The notes: generated by a model not told the origin, from the sequence alone. 64,000 nucleotides of DNA from Tiliqua scincoides (GCF_035046505.1 NC_089825.1:7595408-7659407); one strand, 5' to 3'; counted from the first letter of the stretch, positions 53,826-64,000 are shown. Program-made: numbers and translations.

Positions 53826-54149
53826 TGTCTGCAGTTAGAAGCTTTGGGAAAGACTTTGGCAAATATATAATTGAACGTATAAGCCAACGCCAAGCCTATT
53901 GACTGACCTTCAAAGCAGTCTCCTCCCATATAAACCTGCTTATGAGTTCAGATCAACAAAACAGGGATGCACAGAAGCACCCTGAGAAATGTCATGTGTC
54001 TTATGGAAGCATTTGACTTCTCTTGAAAATTCTCAGGTATTTCTCCCTGAGAGGAACAAAAAACAACAACAAAAAGAAACACTTTTTTGACATTTCACTG
54101 CCAGCTCTATACCAGAGGCTGTCCTCTGTGTTCCCTGTCATACACCTCT
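53826..54149. other. Non-coding, nothing recognised
   Basis: No gene or repeat is assigned. An A-rich run lies at about 54057-54080. Confidence 0.35.
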
Positions 54150-54291
54150 GTTTGCTCCCACCACCTGGAATGACTCCAAAGGGGAGGAACAGGGACCATT
54201 TGCTTGCTGTGGTGAGGAACAGGGACCATTTGCTTGCTGTGGTGAGGCTCCCTGCAACGTAGTGCTTTGCACCCCCTCTAGCTATGCCACT
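54150..54291. mobile_element. hAT MITE family B, right half
   Basis: It ends CTAGCTATGCCACTG and shares GCTTTGCACCCCCTCTAG with 11914-12157 and 28034-28256. The left arm is lost. A ~29-bp segment (GAGGAACAGGGACCATTTGC...) is tandemly duplicated at about 54184-54241. Confidence 0.65.
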
Positions 54292-54379
54292 GACCTATAT
54301 AGATCATTAGGTAGGTTTTCATCTAAATGTGTTGTGTGTGTTTCTTTCAGTGCCAGTGGATTTTTCTTCAATATTTGCT

Positions 54380-54382
<3 letters not shown>

Positions 54383-54425
<43 letters not shown>

Positions 54426-54426
54426 A
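54383..54426. repeat. (CTGT)n microsatellite
   Basis: About eleven CTGT units in a row. The apparent open frames across it are Cys-Leu-Ser-Val repeats. Confidence 0.9.
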
Positions 54427-55079
54427 CATTCATCTGGTTCCTCTCATTGGGAATACGTTCTTTCCAAGACTGAGTTTTCAATGTTCTCCTTTGGTGGTGA
54501 TGTTTGAGGCTATTACATGTAAGCTGCAATAACTGTACAGGGTCTAGACTGGAACAGTCTATTGGAAACCAGATTCTCCAAAGGTCCTGTATACAGTATG
54601 GCTTATATAGTTTAGCCAGAATCTGCAGGGAACAGAAGTACCTCTTATGCTGGCAAAGCATGTGTGTGCCTGTTACTTTATTAAGCAAATCCTCAACTTC
54701 TTCCGTTCCAAAGTATAAGGTCAAGGCGAGTTCAGCAAAATTAACAGTTTAGTGATACATGGAGTGGAACACCAGGGAAGAGTTTAGATATAAGGAACTA
54801 CAAATTGGCTAAATACGAATTTCTTACTGGAAAGGGAGCTGTATGTATTAGTCTTGGTTGGGAGTGCTTCTGTAGTAAAGGGCTTCAGCTAAATTTAGAA
54901 ACTGTGAAAGTCAGAATAAAATTGGATTAAGTTGGTTTAAGAGGTCCAGAAAAATAGAAGCTTAAGCCAATAGATATCTCCACCCTTTCATTACTGAGAT
55001 GTTTGGTTTCCCCTATCTTTGAGGACCAAGGAACATCTTCCACTTGCAATGGAAATGTAGAAGTAATTGTTAAAATATG
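54427..55079. other. Non-coding, possible L1 sequence at the right
   Basis: No gene is seen. The stretch from about 54750 may be more of the decayed L1 that becomes recognisable at 55080, but I cannot confirm this. Confidence 0.3.
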
Positions 55080-55320
55080 AGATAGAAGAGGAACAGGTTA
55101 AGGAGTATATGATACAATGGGCGAGAATTGTTGGTCGTGAGGTATCCGTGAAGCAATGGGAGAGCTTGTGGATTAAAAGATTAAAATTTACCTTAAAGAG
55201 AATTTTTATAAAATGATGCACAGATGGTATTTGACTCCAGGTAAATTGGGAAAAATGTATGAAAATGTACCAAACAGATGTTGGAAGTGTAAAAGACAAG
55301 AAGGAATGTTTTGTTCAAAA
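55080..55320 (+). mobile_element. L1 LINE, ORF2 C-terminal fragment
   Basis: At about 55180-55310 the plus strand encodes [20 protein letters not shown] then [21 protein letters not shown], the conserved L1 ORF2 region (RWYLTP, then the C-W-x-C cysteine motif). It is truncated at both sides and frame-broken upstream. Confidence 0.8.
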
Positions 55321-57199
55321 CTGGAAATCATGCGTTTTATCAGGGGCCTCTGGAACTAGACTTAGGAGCCTCTGGAACTAGACTTAGGAACTAGACTTAG
55401 GAACAGGCCATGGCAATATGAGAACCCATGGCACGTTGTGAGCCACCAATAAGAATTTTGGGCTAGCTCCACCCACCCAGAATGGCCATTGGGCCATCCT
55501 AAACATAAACATAAACATCCTAAACATAAACACATCAAACATAAATGCTTCCTGTTTGAGCTAGGTCTAGGTAACACTTGTCTTCTGTTGTCTGTCCATC
55601 CCCATCCCCACCCCAACCTGATAGATGAGGTTATTCCAGCCATGGCCATGAAACACTTTTCAGTGTTCTTGTTATTTCCTAAAGGACTCCTTTAGAAACT
55701 AATGAGCATTCCCTCTTCTTCTTAGCTTTGATATTTCAGGAACTTGGCTTTGATATTTTAGTTCCTGAAAAAGTCTAATTGTAACAGAGAGGTTTTTCAC
55801 CCTATTCCTACCTGCATTGAAAATCAATCCCTGGAGCTGTTTCCAAGCATCAACCGCCAAATAAACAAAGGCAGCGTATTAAAAGTTATGACCAAGGGAA
55901 CCTTATTGGAAAACATAACAAAGTGCTGATAAATCACCTGCCATTGTTTAATGTGGACACTAACTCATATTGTTGGATTGAATGCTCTTTTTAATGTAAA
56001 TCTATCATTTTTTAATGAAATCCATGCTGCCTACACTCCACTCCATGAGTTCGGAATGCTTTGAGGACCTGTAAAGCTAATAAACAGCAGCCATCAACAT
56101 TACAGTAAAATACTGCCAATTGTGCTAAGTAAAAAGTTCTGAGAGAGCAAGGGCTGGGTGTTGGCACCATATCAAAAATGTTTTTAATTCCATGCCTTGA
56201 AAAAACAAGAGCACATTTATGAAGAACTTGACTACCTATCTTGCATTCCCTTGGCGGTATGGAAGCCTCCTTCCTGTGCTGATTGGGTGAGGTGAACAGC
56301 TTTAGACTATGTGGGAGGAGCCTATGCAGCAGCTCTTTCTCGTGGTAGCAACTCCACCAGTCTGTAACCCAAAGGTCTGTAACTCAGTAACCCAAAAGGC
56401 TGTAACCAAGATCCGGACAATCTGCTCTGCCCACAGAGGGTCTTGGGTTCAGTCTCCATCATCTCTAAATATGGCTAAGAAAGATGCCTCTCTAAAGCCC
56501 TGGGAGCCCCTGACAGTAAGTGTAGGTGATACTGAACTACATGCATTTTTGTTTAGTGTGGAGGGAATCATTGCAGATGGACCTGGGCATAAATGTAGGT
56601 GGCCTTATATGTGTTAAAGTATTTTAGTTGTTTTAAAATACTATGAACACAAACATTAATTTTATACAATTTAAAGTTCAGTGCATAGTGCTTATCAGTT
56701 ATCCCCCCACTTGAAGGTGGGAGCAAATTGACTTCCTGGGGAGCATCTGAGTAGCATTCTGCTAGCATCCTTTCCATTACAGCTCCGCAAATAAAGGAGA
56801 TACAGACTTCAGTCCCAGTCCTTCCATTTTGGAAACTGGACAAAAGTAGGTGTGGGATGAACCCTCTGAGCTTCCTGTATTCCTTTGCACTGAGTGGGAA
56901 GAAGCCATATTGCAGAGGCTCCCATGCTGTGAATGCGGGCCTCCGTGTGTGCGCAAAAGCCATCAAGTAGCACTTAAATCATCATCTGCTGGTGGGGTTT
57001 AATTATACCCTAGTTAGGCTGCATCCTTCACACATTTACCAGGGAGCAAGTGTCATTGTAATCAGTGGTATTTGCTTTTGAGTAAACATATAAAGAATCT
57101 AGTTGCAGAGTGTTTAAGATGACACAAGACCCATTTTTTTTGGGGGGGGGGGTTCTTGATGTAAGCCTTGTTCCTCATAGAAAGTTAGACAAACTGAGA
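55321..57199. other. Non-coding; CNE candidate at 55860-56140
   Basis: No gene is seen. Short tandem duplications lie at about 55345-55400 (CTCTGGAACTAGACTTAGGA) and 55498-55545 (AAACATAAACAT). About 55860-56140 is repeat-free and AT-rich (GATAAATCACCTGCCATTGT, TTAATGTGGACACTAACTCA), a candidate conserved element. Confidence 0.35.
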
Positions 57200-57720
57200 C
57201 AATCTTTTCTTTGTTACTGTGCTTGTGTCTTTATTATGGACTGAGACATGCCCATGAGTGTTACTAAAAATGCAAACATGAAAAACTAACACAGTACTTT
57301 ATTGTCTTACCGGAAACTAAAGCACACAAAGGAGGAAAGAACAAAACAAATACTAAGGAGAAAAAAGAAGAAGTAAAATGCACAATAGAGAGATATTGGG
57401 TTTTGATCCATAATTCATATGCATCATAATTCATTCATAACAATACCTCTTCCAAAATTGGATGAAAGGTAACCAATTATCTGCAAAGAAGCTTTTACAC
57501 AAAATCCTCTAATGCAATTTAGTATAGTGACTTAGTTTTCCCATTATGATCCAATCCCAATTACATCCTAACCATTCATCAATGGAAAAACTTTTCTGCA
57601 CACTCCCAGTTTTTAGCAATTAATAATTTAGCTGTGAAAATCATGCACCATGTTAATTCTCTAGTCTATTTTTGTGATATCTTTACTTCTCCCAAGTAGT
57701 AATAAAGTAATTTCATGCCC
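57200..57720 (-). mobile_element. L1 LINE, 3' end
   Basis: The minus strand encodes AKLLIAKNWECAEKFSIDEW then LGCNWDWIIMGKLSHYTKLH and FFADNWLPFIQFW, the C-terminal end of L1 ORF2, followed by a 3' UTR with AATAAAG. It has one or more stops. It lies in the opposite orientation to 55080-55320, so the two are separate insertions or were inverted. Confidence 0.8.
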
Positions 57721-57949
57721 TTTTAACTAACTTTTTCACTTAGTGATTGCAAGGATGGAAAAGCAACCCTAGCATATTATGGAGTTCTCAGAATCGCTTA
57801 TGAAAAAGATAACAGTGAGGTGTGTGTGTGTTCCACTGTGCTACTGGTTAAAAGGATTTTCAAACTTTATTACGAAGAAAACTAAGCTCAAAACAGCAAG
57901 AGAATATAAGTCTCCTAAAGTATCGCAACAAATAAGTATTTTCACAGCC
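57721..57949. other. Non-coding, nothing recognised
   Basis: A short unassigned stretch with a (TG)n-like run near 57820. Confidence 0.3.
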
Positions 57950-58905
57950 ACATAAGAAGAGCACTGCTGGATCAGGCCCAGGGCCCATCTAGTCCAGCTT
58001 CCTGTATCCCACAGCGGCCCACCAGATGCCTTAGGGACCACACACATCATGCTGGCAACCTTCAGTCTCGAAAGACTATAGTATTGCGCACTGAATGGTA
58101 GTTCTGGAACAGCGTCTAGTGTGGCTGAAAAGGCCCATTCGGGAGTGACAATCCCTTCCACACTGGGAGCAAGTGCAGTCTGTCCCTGGTCTGTCTCCCT
58201 GGCTGTGGGCCTTCCTTCTTTGCCTCTCTGCCTCAGTCTGTTGGCCAAGTGTCTCTGCAAACTGGGAAAGGCCATGCTGCACAGCCTGCCTCCAAATGGG
58301 CCGCTCAGAGGCCAGGGTTTCCCACCTGTTGAGGTCCACTGCTAAGGCCTTCAGATCCCTCTTGCAGATGTCCTTGTATCGCAGCTGTGGTCTACCTGTA
58401 GGGCGCTTTCCCTGCACGAGTTCTCCATAGAGGAGATCCTTTGGGATCCGGCCATCATCCATTCTCACGACATGACCGAGCCAACGCAGGTGTCTCTGTT
58501 TCAGTAGTGCATACATGCTAGGGATTCCAGCACGTTCCAGGACTGTGTTGTTTGGAACTTTGTCCTGCCAGGTGATGCCGAATATGCATCAGAGGCAGCG
58601 TATGTGGAAAGCGTTCAGTTTCCTCTCCTGTTGTGAGCGAAGAGTCCATGACTCGCTACAGTACAGAAGTGTACTCAGGACGCAAGCTCTGTAGACCTGG
58701 ATCTTGGTATGTTCCGTCAGCTTCTTGTTGGACCAGACTCTCTTTGTGAGTCTGGAAAACGTGGTAGCTGCTTTACTGATGCGTTTGTTTAGCTCGGTAT
58801 CGAGAGAAAGAGTGTCGGAGATCGTTGAGCCAAGGTACACAAAGTCATGCATCTCACTGCCACCTCCCTGCATCTAGCATTCTATTTACACTCACACCCC
58901 CCAGC
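57950..58905 (-). mobile_element. CR1 3' end split by LINE-A
   Basis: About 57950-58050 is the antisense CR1 3' end (CACTGCTGGATCAGGCCCAG, CATCTAGTCCAGCTTCCTGT). After LINE-A the CR1 resumes at about 58852-58905 (CACTGCCACCTCCCTGCATC, TAGCATTCT). TCATGC occurs on both sides of LINE-A and may be its short target duplication. Confidence 0.75.
58053..58852 (-). mobile_element. LINE-A, 5'-truncated copy
   Basis: It encodes VYLGSTISDTLSLDTELNKR and, in another frame, MYALLKQRHLRWLGHVVRMD through CSQCGRDCHSRMGLFSHTRRC, then the shared tail. The frame breaks between 58589 and 58516. It is inserted in a CR1 3' end, so it is younger than that CR1. Confidence 0.87.
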
Positions 58906-59599
58906 AAAGACACCAGATTGCAGTTGTGTTGATTGGGCTCTTGTGCAATTGGGCTCTTGTGTAATTTACCTCTATGCTCACTATTCTGTCAGGTTTAAAT
59001 TTTATTATTTAAATGAAGAGGCTCAGTTTAGCCCAAGCCTCCCTCTCACATGTTTATTGGGGATAAATGGCCTCGTCATGGGGTCTGAGTCCTTATGGAA
59101 AGGAGAGCATTAGAGATTGATGGTGTCCTGTTAAGATCTGTTTGTTTGGAAATGAGTAGGCAGGGCATTTTGGAAGAAGGTAGATTCCTCCAGCAAGCAG
59201 CACAACGGCTGATTCAGCATGCAGTTCTCAAAGAGCATCAGCGTAAACCCAAGCAGCACCCAGCTACAGTGGTCAGACTCTTTCTGTCCAGATTCAAGCT
59301 GAAACAACTGAACTTCTGCCCTTCTCACCCACTAATGGCTACAACATTCCAACATTAAGCTGCACTTAAGCACTCTCCCCGTCCCCCAGCTCCAACACCA
59401 GGAGTTAGCAGGGCAGAGAGAAAGCTACTTAAAACTGCAGAGCACAGCAGTTAAGGGGACATGGATTTCCTCAATTTCTCCATGTGCTTCTAGAGACCTC
59501 TGGCTCTCATTTTGTAGGTGAATGGGGCAAGCAGATATATAACAAACATGCAGCTGCCCCAGCATTTATTTTGACCCTCAGTATCTTGATGAAGCACTA
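58906..59599. other. Non-coding, nothing recognised
   Basis: No gene or repeat is assigned. Confidence 0.35.
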
Positions 59600-59745
59600 A
59601 ATCTGGCACTATTAATCACATTTTACGAATGGAGTGCTGTAACTGTGAGATAGCAACTTGCCCAAGGCCATTCAGTCAGTGCATCGCCAAGCAGGGATTT
59701 TATTTGACTCCTGGCTCGTGTGATCAGAGTCCTTTGCTTCAGCTT
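59600..59745 (-). mobile_element. MIR SINE relict
   Basis: The plus strand reads AACTTGCCCAAGGCCATTCA, then AAGCAGGGATTTTATTTGAC and CTCCTGGCTCGTGTGATCAG, the antisense of the MIR core and tRNA-related part. Downstream ATTAATCACATTTTACGAAT matches the GTAAAATG region. MIR is ancient in amniotes, so this is the oldest datable repeat here. Confidence 0.65.
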
Positions 59746-59811
59746 GAAACATGCTGTAATGATGTTTAGAAGCATGTTTCTATTAGTTATCTACTATGTT
59801 ATCTATTATGC

Positions 59812-60173
59812 CAGTGGTTCTCAAACTTTTAGCACCCGAACCCACTTTATAGAATGAGAATCTGTCAGGACCCACCGGAATTGATTTCATGATTGAAAGT
59901 GGCATCATCAAGCAGGAAAATTTTTAACAATCCTAGGCTGGAATCCCACCTCCACTTACCCAGGAGTAAGCTCCATTAACAATCATTGTTAAAAGCATAT
60001 ACATAGTAGCCTCTTAAAGGACAGATGTGTAACATTTCACCAAATGCAGTCACATACATTGATAGCATCAAGTCTAATAGATTAAATATAAAATATTGAC
60101 ATGAATGGGGACCCACCTGAAATTGACTCATGACCCACCTCGTGGGTCCCGACCCACAGGTTGAGAAACAATG
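59812..60173 (+). mobile_element. hAT MITE, family C, complete
   Basis: The ends are CAGTGGTTCTCAAAC and GGTTGAGAAACAATG, with a perfect TSD TATTATGC at 59804-59811 and 60174-60181. It is 362 bp and serves as reference for the copy broken by the CR1 at 13406-13694. It has no coding capacity. Confidence 0.87.
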
Positions 60174-60473
60174 TATTATGCTAACATTCTCTAAGCTGCT
60201 TTGATTAGGGCAAACCTCTCATTTGGTCCTCCATTTCCTACCTATCTTCACATGAGTTCCTTGTTATCTTTAAGGATCTTCATGAGCTTGTTTAGAACCT
60301 TAGGTTTCTACTTGCATTCCTTTTGAGACCTTTGGTCACATTCTGGGAGGTTCTCCGTGGGTTGGACTACCGTGGGTTTGGAACCTGCAGTGGGTCAAAT
60401 CCACCAAAACCAAATCCACAGATAATGAGGACCCACTGTAGTTATATTCTGTCACTCCTCTAACATTTTTGAC
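60174..60473. mobile_element. Tigger-like MITE right end (60320-60439) and flank
   Basis: About 60320-60439 ends CAGATAATGAGGACCCACTG TA, the inverse of TACAGTGGGTCCTC, like the left terminus at 30771. Its left end could not be defined. Confidence 0.45.
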
Positions 60474-60932
60474 TACAGGTTGAGACTCATTATTCAAGAG
60501 GGTTCCAAGAACTCACAGTGGATGGCAAAAAAAGGAACTATAGCAAATCAATTTAAAAAACAAAGTTGCTTTGCTCCATTGATTTAAAAACAGCCTTGCT
60601 GACCTTTGTGATGTAAGATAACAGTCATTAACAAGACAATCCATCAGCACTTCACTCGGCCCCTCCCTTCACCAATGCAAAATGATCACCTTTCTTTCAC
60701 TCAGGGGGAAGGGAGGGGTCAGCCGGAGAGAGGAGGATTGGTGGATTGTCAACCAGCTGCCCCCCCTCTCATTAAGGAGGCTATTGTTAAAGGACTGTTC
60801 AGTTTTTTAAACTGATTTTAAAGGGATGCATTTTTCCCCTTTTCCAGGGATCAGCACATTCCTTCTCATTTGCATTCATGTTGAGTCAAATCCATGTATA
60901 GAAAATCCATGTATAAATAGGCTTAACCTGTA
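60474..60932 (+). mobile_element. Tc1/mariner-Tigger-like MITE
   Basis: The ends are TACAGGTTGAG and CTTAACCTGTA. The element is 459 bp, shares its body with 9238-~10790 in reverse, and has no transposase. Confidence 0.65.
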
Positions 60933-61190
60933 TAGGTGTGCCCTGGTATCTTTGGGGGTTCTGTTTCAGAACCCCTGTGGTTACCGAAAACTGCAGATAC
61001 TGGGGACGTCATCCTGCCCTCCAGAAGTGAGGGGAACACTGCACTTCCCTCTCTCCAGAGGCCCTTCTAAACCCCTCAGAGGTCTCTGTGGGCCTCAGAA
61101 GAGACTCTGGAGGCGAGAAGAGCACAGTACAGATACGGTGAGAGGAGTACAGCATGGATATGGGATCTGCAGATTCCCCCCCCCCTACTA
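60933..61190 (+). mobile_element. Tigger-like MITE fragment
   Basis: TTTGGGGGTTCTGTTTCAGAACCCC and GTTACCGAAAACTGCAGATAC-type sequence resemble the inner end of the 30771-31708 element in reverse (AATCCATGGATTTCGGTAAC there). It is partial. A 183-residue open frame across it is not a gene. Confidence 0.45.
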
Positions 61191-61294
61191 TTTATTTGTA
61201 TTTATAGAGCATTTTCCTACAGTGTTCGGAGAGCTTCTCACCAACTTACTGCAATCTTCTACTATCCTTCCCTATTACAGGTGGAGGTTAGAAG

Positions 61295-61519
61295 TTAATA
61301 AAATGGAGAGCCAGAATGGTGTTATGATTAGACAGAGGGACCTGGGTTCAAATCCATACATGGCCTTGCTTGATTGAGCTTACTGAGTAACTTTGTGCCA
61401 ATCACTATCTCTTGGTCCCCTGCCGCACCTCACAGGATAATCTGTCTCACAGGGTTGTTGTGAGGATCAGATAGAGATGAATGATGTACACAGCTCCGTG
61501 CTCCTTTCAGGAAGGCATG
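61295..61519 (+). mobile_element. tRNA-derived SINE of the GAGAGCCAG type
   Basis: GAGAGCCAGAATGGTGTTAT and GACCTGGGTTCAAATCC (B box) are followed by CCTCACAGGATAATCTGTCTC and CACAGGGTTGTTGTGAGGAT. This is a common squamate SINE with a MIR-like core. LINE-A is inserted in its 3' part; AGGAAGGCATG and the tail ATACAAATAAAATAA resume at 63489. Confidence 0.7.
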
Positions 61520-61547
61520 TTAGTTGGCAACCTTCAGTCTCCAAAGA

Positions 61548-62075
61548 CTATGGTATCGCGCTCTGAAAGGTGGTTCTGGAACAGCGTCTAGTGTGGCTGA
61601 AAAGGCCGATTCGGGAGTGACAATCCCTTCCACACTGGGAGCAAGTGCAGTCTGTCCCTGGTCTGTCTCCCTGGCTATGGGCCTTCCTTCTTTGCCTCTT
61701 AGCCTCAGACTGTTGGCCAAGTGTCTCTTCAAACTGGGAAAGGCCATGTTGCACAGCCTGCCTCCAAGCGGGCCGCTCAGAGGTCAGGGTTTCCCACTTG
61801 TTGAGGTCCACTCCTAAGGCCTTCAGATCCCTCTTGCAGATGTCCTTGTATCGCAGCTGTGGTCTACCTGTAGGGCGCTTTCCTTGCACGAGTTCTCCAT
61901 AGAGGAGATCCTTTGGGATCCGGCCATCATCCATTCTCACAACATGACCGAGCCAACGCAGGCGTCTCTGTTTCAGTAGTGCATACATGCTAGGGATTCC
62001 AGCATGTTCCAGGACTGTGTTGTTTGGAACTTTGTCCTGCCAGGTGATGCCGAGAATGCGACGGAGGCAGCGCAT
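61548..62075 (-). CDS. LINE-A ORF2, C-terminal domain
   Basis: The 175 residues begin RCLRRILGITWQDKVPNNTV and end in the zinc-finger-like CSQCGRDCHSRIGLFSHTRRC. The frame is that of the RT ORF 62118-63413, from which it is separated by an in-frame stop. The element's coding frame runs on until near the shared tail. Confidence 0.8.
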   Translation of the reverse strand: MRCLRRILGITWQDKVPNNTVLEHAGIPSMYALLKQRRLRWLGHVVRMDDGRIPKDLLYGELVQGKRPTGRPQLRYKDICKRDLKALGVDLNKWETLTSERPAWRQAVQHGLSQFEETLGQQSEAKRQRRKAHSQGDRPGTDCTCSQCGRDCHSRIGLFSHTRRCSRTTFQSAIP

Positions 62076-62117
62076 GTGGAAAGCGTTCAGTTTCCTCTCC
62101 TGTTGTGAGTGAAGAGT

Positions 62118-63413
62118 TCATGACTCGCTGCAGTACAGAAGTGTACTCAGGACGCAAGCTCTGTAGACCTGGATCTTGGTATGTTCCGTCAGCTTCTTGT
62201 TGGACCAGACTCTCTTTGTGAGTCTGGAAAACGTGGTAGCTGCTTTACCGATGCATTTGTTTAGCTCAGTATTGAGAGAAAGAGTGTTGGAGATGGTTGA
62301 GCCAAGGTACACAAAGTCATGGACAACCTCCAGTTCATGCGCAGAGATTGTAATGCAGGGAGGTGAGTCCACATCCTGAACCATGACCTGTGTTTTCTTC
62401 AGGCTGATTGTCAGTCCAAAATCTTGGCAGGCCTTGCTAAAACGATCCATGAGCTGCTGGAGATCTTTGGCAGAGTGGGTAGTGATAGCTGCATCGTCGG
62501 CAAAGAGGAAGTCACGCACACATTTCAGCTGGACTTTGGACTTTGCTCTCAGTCTGGAGAGGTTGAAGAGCTTTCCATCTGATCTGGTCCGGAGATAGAT
62601 GCCTTCTGTTGTAGTTCCAAAGGCCTGCTTCAGCAGGACAGCGAAGAAGATCCCAAACAAGGTTGGTGCAAGAACACAGCCCTGCTTCACGCCGCTTCGG
62701 ATGTCAAAGGGGTCTGATGTGGAGCCATCAAAGACAACAGTGCCCTTCATGTCCTTGTGGAAGGAACTGATGATGCTGAGGAGCCTGGGTGGACATCCAA
62801 TCTTGGGGAGAATCTTGAAGAGGCCATCCCTGCTGACCAGGTCTAAAGACTTTGTGAGATCTATGAAGGCTATAAAGAGTGGCTGTCGTTGTTCCCTGCA
62901 TTTCTCCTGCAGTTGTCTAAGGGAGAATACCATATCAGCGGTGGACCTGTTAGCTCGGAATCCACACTGTGATTCTGGATAGACGCTCTCTGCAAGTACC
63001 TGGAGCCTCTTTAGTGCAACTCGGGCAAACAACTTTCCTACAACGCTAAGGAGAGAGATGCCACGGTAGTTGTTGCAGTCACCCCTGTCGCCTTTGTTCT
63101 TGTACAGCGTGATGATGTTTGCATCCCTCATGTCTTGAGGTACTCCACCTTCTCTCCAGCAGAGACAAAGGATTTCATGCAGCTCAGTGACGATGATCTC
63201 TTTGCAGCACTTTAGGACTTCAGCAGGGATGCTGTCTTTTCCAGGTGCCTTGCCAAAGGCAAGGGAATCCAGGGCCACGTGAAGTTCTTCTAGGGTTGGT
63301 TCACTGTCAAGCTCCTCCAGCACAGGCAGGCACTCAATGTTGTTCAGCGCTTCTTCGGTGACTACATTTTCTCTGGAATATAGCTCAGAGTAGTGCTGCA
63401 CCCAGCGTTCCAT
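62118..63413 (-). CDS. LINE-A ORF2, reverse transcriptase
   Basis: The 431-residue open frame shows the RT blocks in order: DANIITLYKNKGDRGDCNNY RGISLLS, ESQCGFRANRSTADMVFSLR, FIAFIDLTKSLDLVSRDGLF, SGVKQGCVLAPTLFGIFFAV and the active site RDFLFADDAAITTHS, then the thumb (VYLGSTISNTLSLNTELNKC). It ends at TGA where relatives have TGG (ESW TLRSQQE), a single change. Lys-Ser replaces the usual Lys-Ala-Phe in the DLTK block. The clade is an APE-type LINE near ingi/Vingi or RTE; I cannot decide. Confidence 0.85.
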   Translation of the reverse strand: MERWVQHYSELYSRENVVTEEALNNIECLPVLEELDSEPTLEELHVALDSLAFGKAPGKDSIPAEVLKCCKEIIVTELHEILCLCWREGGVPQDMRDANIITLYKNKGDRGDCNNYRGISLLSVVGKLFARVALKRLQVLAESVYPESQCGFRANRSTADMVFSLRQLQEKCREQRQPLFIAFIDLTKSLDLVSRDGLFKILPKIGCPPRLLSIISSFHKDMKGTVVFDGSTSDPFDIRSGVKQGCVLAPTLFGIFFAVLLKQAFGTTTEGIYLRTRSDGKLFNLSRLRAKSKVQLKCVRDFLFADDAAITTHSAKDLQQLMDRFSKACQDFGLTISLKKTQVMVQDVDSPPCITISAHELEVVHDFVYLGSTISNTLSLNTELNKCIGKAATTFSRLTKRVWSNKKLTEHTKIQVYRACVLSTLLYCSES

Positions 63414-63563
63414 CTGCTGCGCCCGATCCTGGATGACCTCGCCTGTTGCAGACTTCAGAGGGGCAATTTTCAGAGGGGCAGACTTCAGAGGAAGGCATGA
63501 TACAAATAAAATAATGGCATGCCTCAGGATTTGCCTCAGATTTGAACCTGGAGCTCACAATCT

Positions 63564-64000
63564 TAAGAACATAAGAACAGCCCCACTAGATCAGGCGATA
63601 TGCCCATCTAGTCCAGCTTCCTGTATCTCACCAAATGCCCCAGGGAGCACACCAGATAACAAGAGACCTGCCTCCTGGTGCCCTCCCTTGCATCTGGCAT
63701 TCTGACATAGCCCATTTCTGAAATCAGGAGGTTGCACATATGCGTCATGGCTTGTAACCCGTAAAGGATTTTTCCTCCAGAAGCTTGTCCAATCCCCTTT
63801 TAAAGGCATCCAGGCCAGATGCCATCACTACATCCTGTGGGAAGGAGTTCCACAGACCAACCACACGCTGAGTAAAGAAATATTTTCTTTTGTCTGTCCT
63901 AACTTTCCCAACACTCAATTTTAGGGGATGTCCCCTGGTTCTTGTGTTATGTGAGAATGTAAAGAGCATCTCCCTATCCACTCTGTCCATCCCTGCATAA
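63564..64000 (-). mobile_element. CR1 LINE 3' end, runs off the window
   Basis: It starts with AAGAACATAAGAACAG octamers at the 3' end. The frame 63990-63745 encodes the C-terminal MDRVDREMLFTFSHNTRTRG ... LEEKSFTGYKP, close to the ends of the ORF2 copies at 13899 and 35632. It continues beyond the right edge. A small deletion near 63630 (compared with 35500) removes part of the 3' UTR. Confidence 0.88.

Larger units (their letters stand above)
61520..63488 (-). mobile_element. LINE-A, longest copy (RT to 3' end)
   Basis: This 1,969-bp copy is flanked by a perfect 11-bp TSD AGGAAGGCATG (61509-61519 and 63489-63499). It covers the reverse transcriptase, the C-terminal domain and the shared tail, and lacks the endonuclease. 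At the 5' end a short stretch (CAGAGGGGCA...) is duplicated. It is the best-preserved LINE-A in the window. Confidence 0.92.

Overview
This window looks like intergenic or intronic DNA from a reptile, most likely a squamate (lizard or snake). I found no host protein-coding gene, rRNA gene or tRNA gene that I could support. The case for a reptile is the repeat mix: CR1 LINEs, a RTE/BovB LINE tail, L1 pieces, a MIR relict, tRNA-derived SINEs, a 5S-rRNA-derived SINE, many short hAT elements with 8-bp target duplications, and Harbinger-like and Tigger-like MITEs. The species itself is inferred, not shown.

The centrepiece is one CR1 LINE on the minus strand, about 10.8 kb long (13704-24515). It has a 3' octamer tail, ORF2 (endonuclease plus reverse transcriptase, broken by one in-frame TAA), ORF1 (zinc-finger-like cysteines, coiled coil, GDSL/SGNH-type esterase) and a short unique leader. 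Upstream of the leader lies a head-to-tail array of 8 full copies of an ~809-bp unit plus an 84-bp partial copy. A direct repeat TGCAATTAA flanks the LINE and the array together, so the array belongs to the insertion and is not a neighbouring satellite. Each unit carries a sense-strand TATAAAG, and the outer end of the array falls about 34-38 bp downstream of where the next TATA would be, at about the expected transcription start. This resembles the promoter monomers of mouse L1, but on a CR1. The CR1 landed in a hAT-type MITE.

1-13.4 kb: a 1.5-kb hAT-like element (589-2092), a BovB 3' end (4045-4616), an old CR1 fragment (6240-6660), a hAT MITE (7517-7889), a mariner/Tigger-like element hit by two hATs (9238-~10790), and a LINE fragment with the end of its endonuclease domain (11193-11905). 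AT-rich unique stretches between them may include conserved non-coding elements.

24.5-43 kb: a solo LTR (26635-27116), three 5S-derived SINEs, nested Tigger/hAT/SINE insertions (30771-31708), a CR1 3' piece (35431-36394), and a degenerate LINE of a second family (37855-40423) carrying a hAT and a 5S SINE.

43-64 kb: five copies of a third LINE family, here called LINE-A (an APE-type, ingi/Vingi- or RTE-like LINE whose clade I cannot fix). One is a 1.97-kb copy with most of its RT (61520-63488). The 3' end of LINE-A is the same as the tail of the 5S SINEs, which suggests that LINE-A mobilises them. L1 pieces, a MIR, tRNA SINEs and further hATs fill the rest. A CR1 3' end runs off the right edge.
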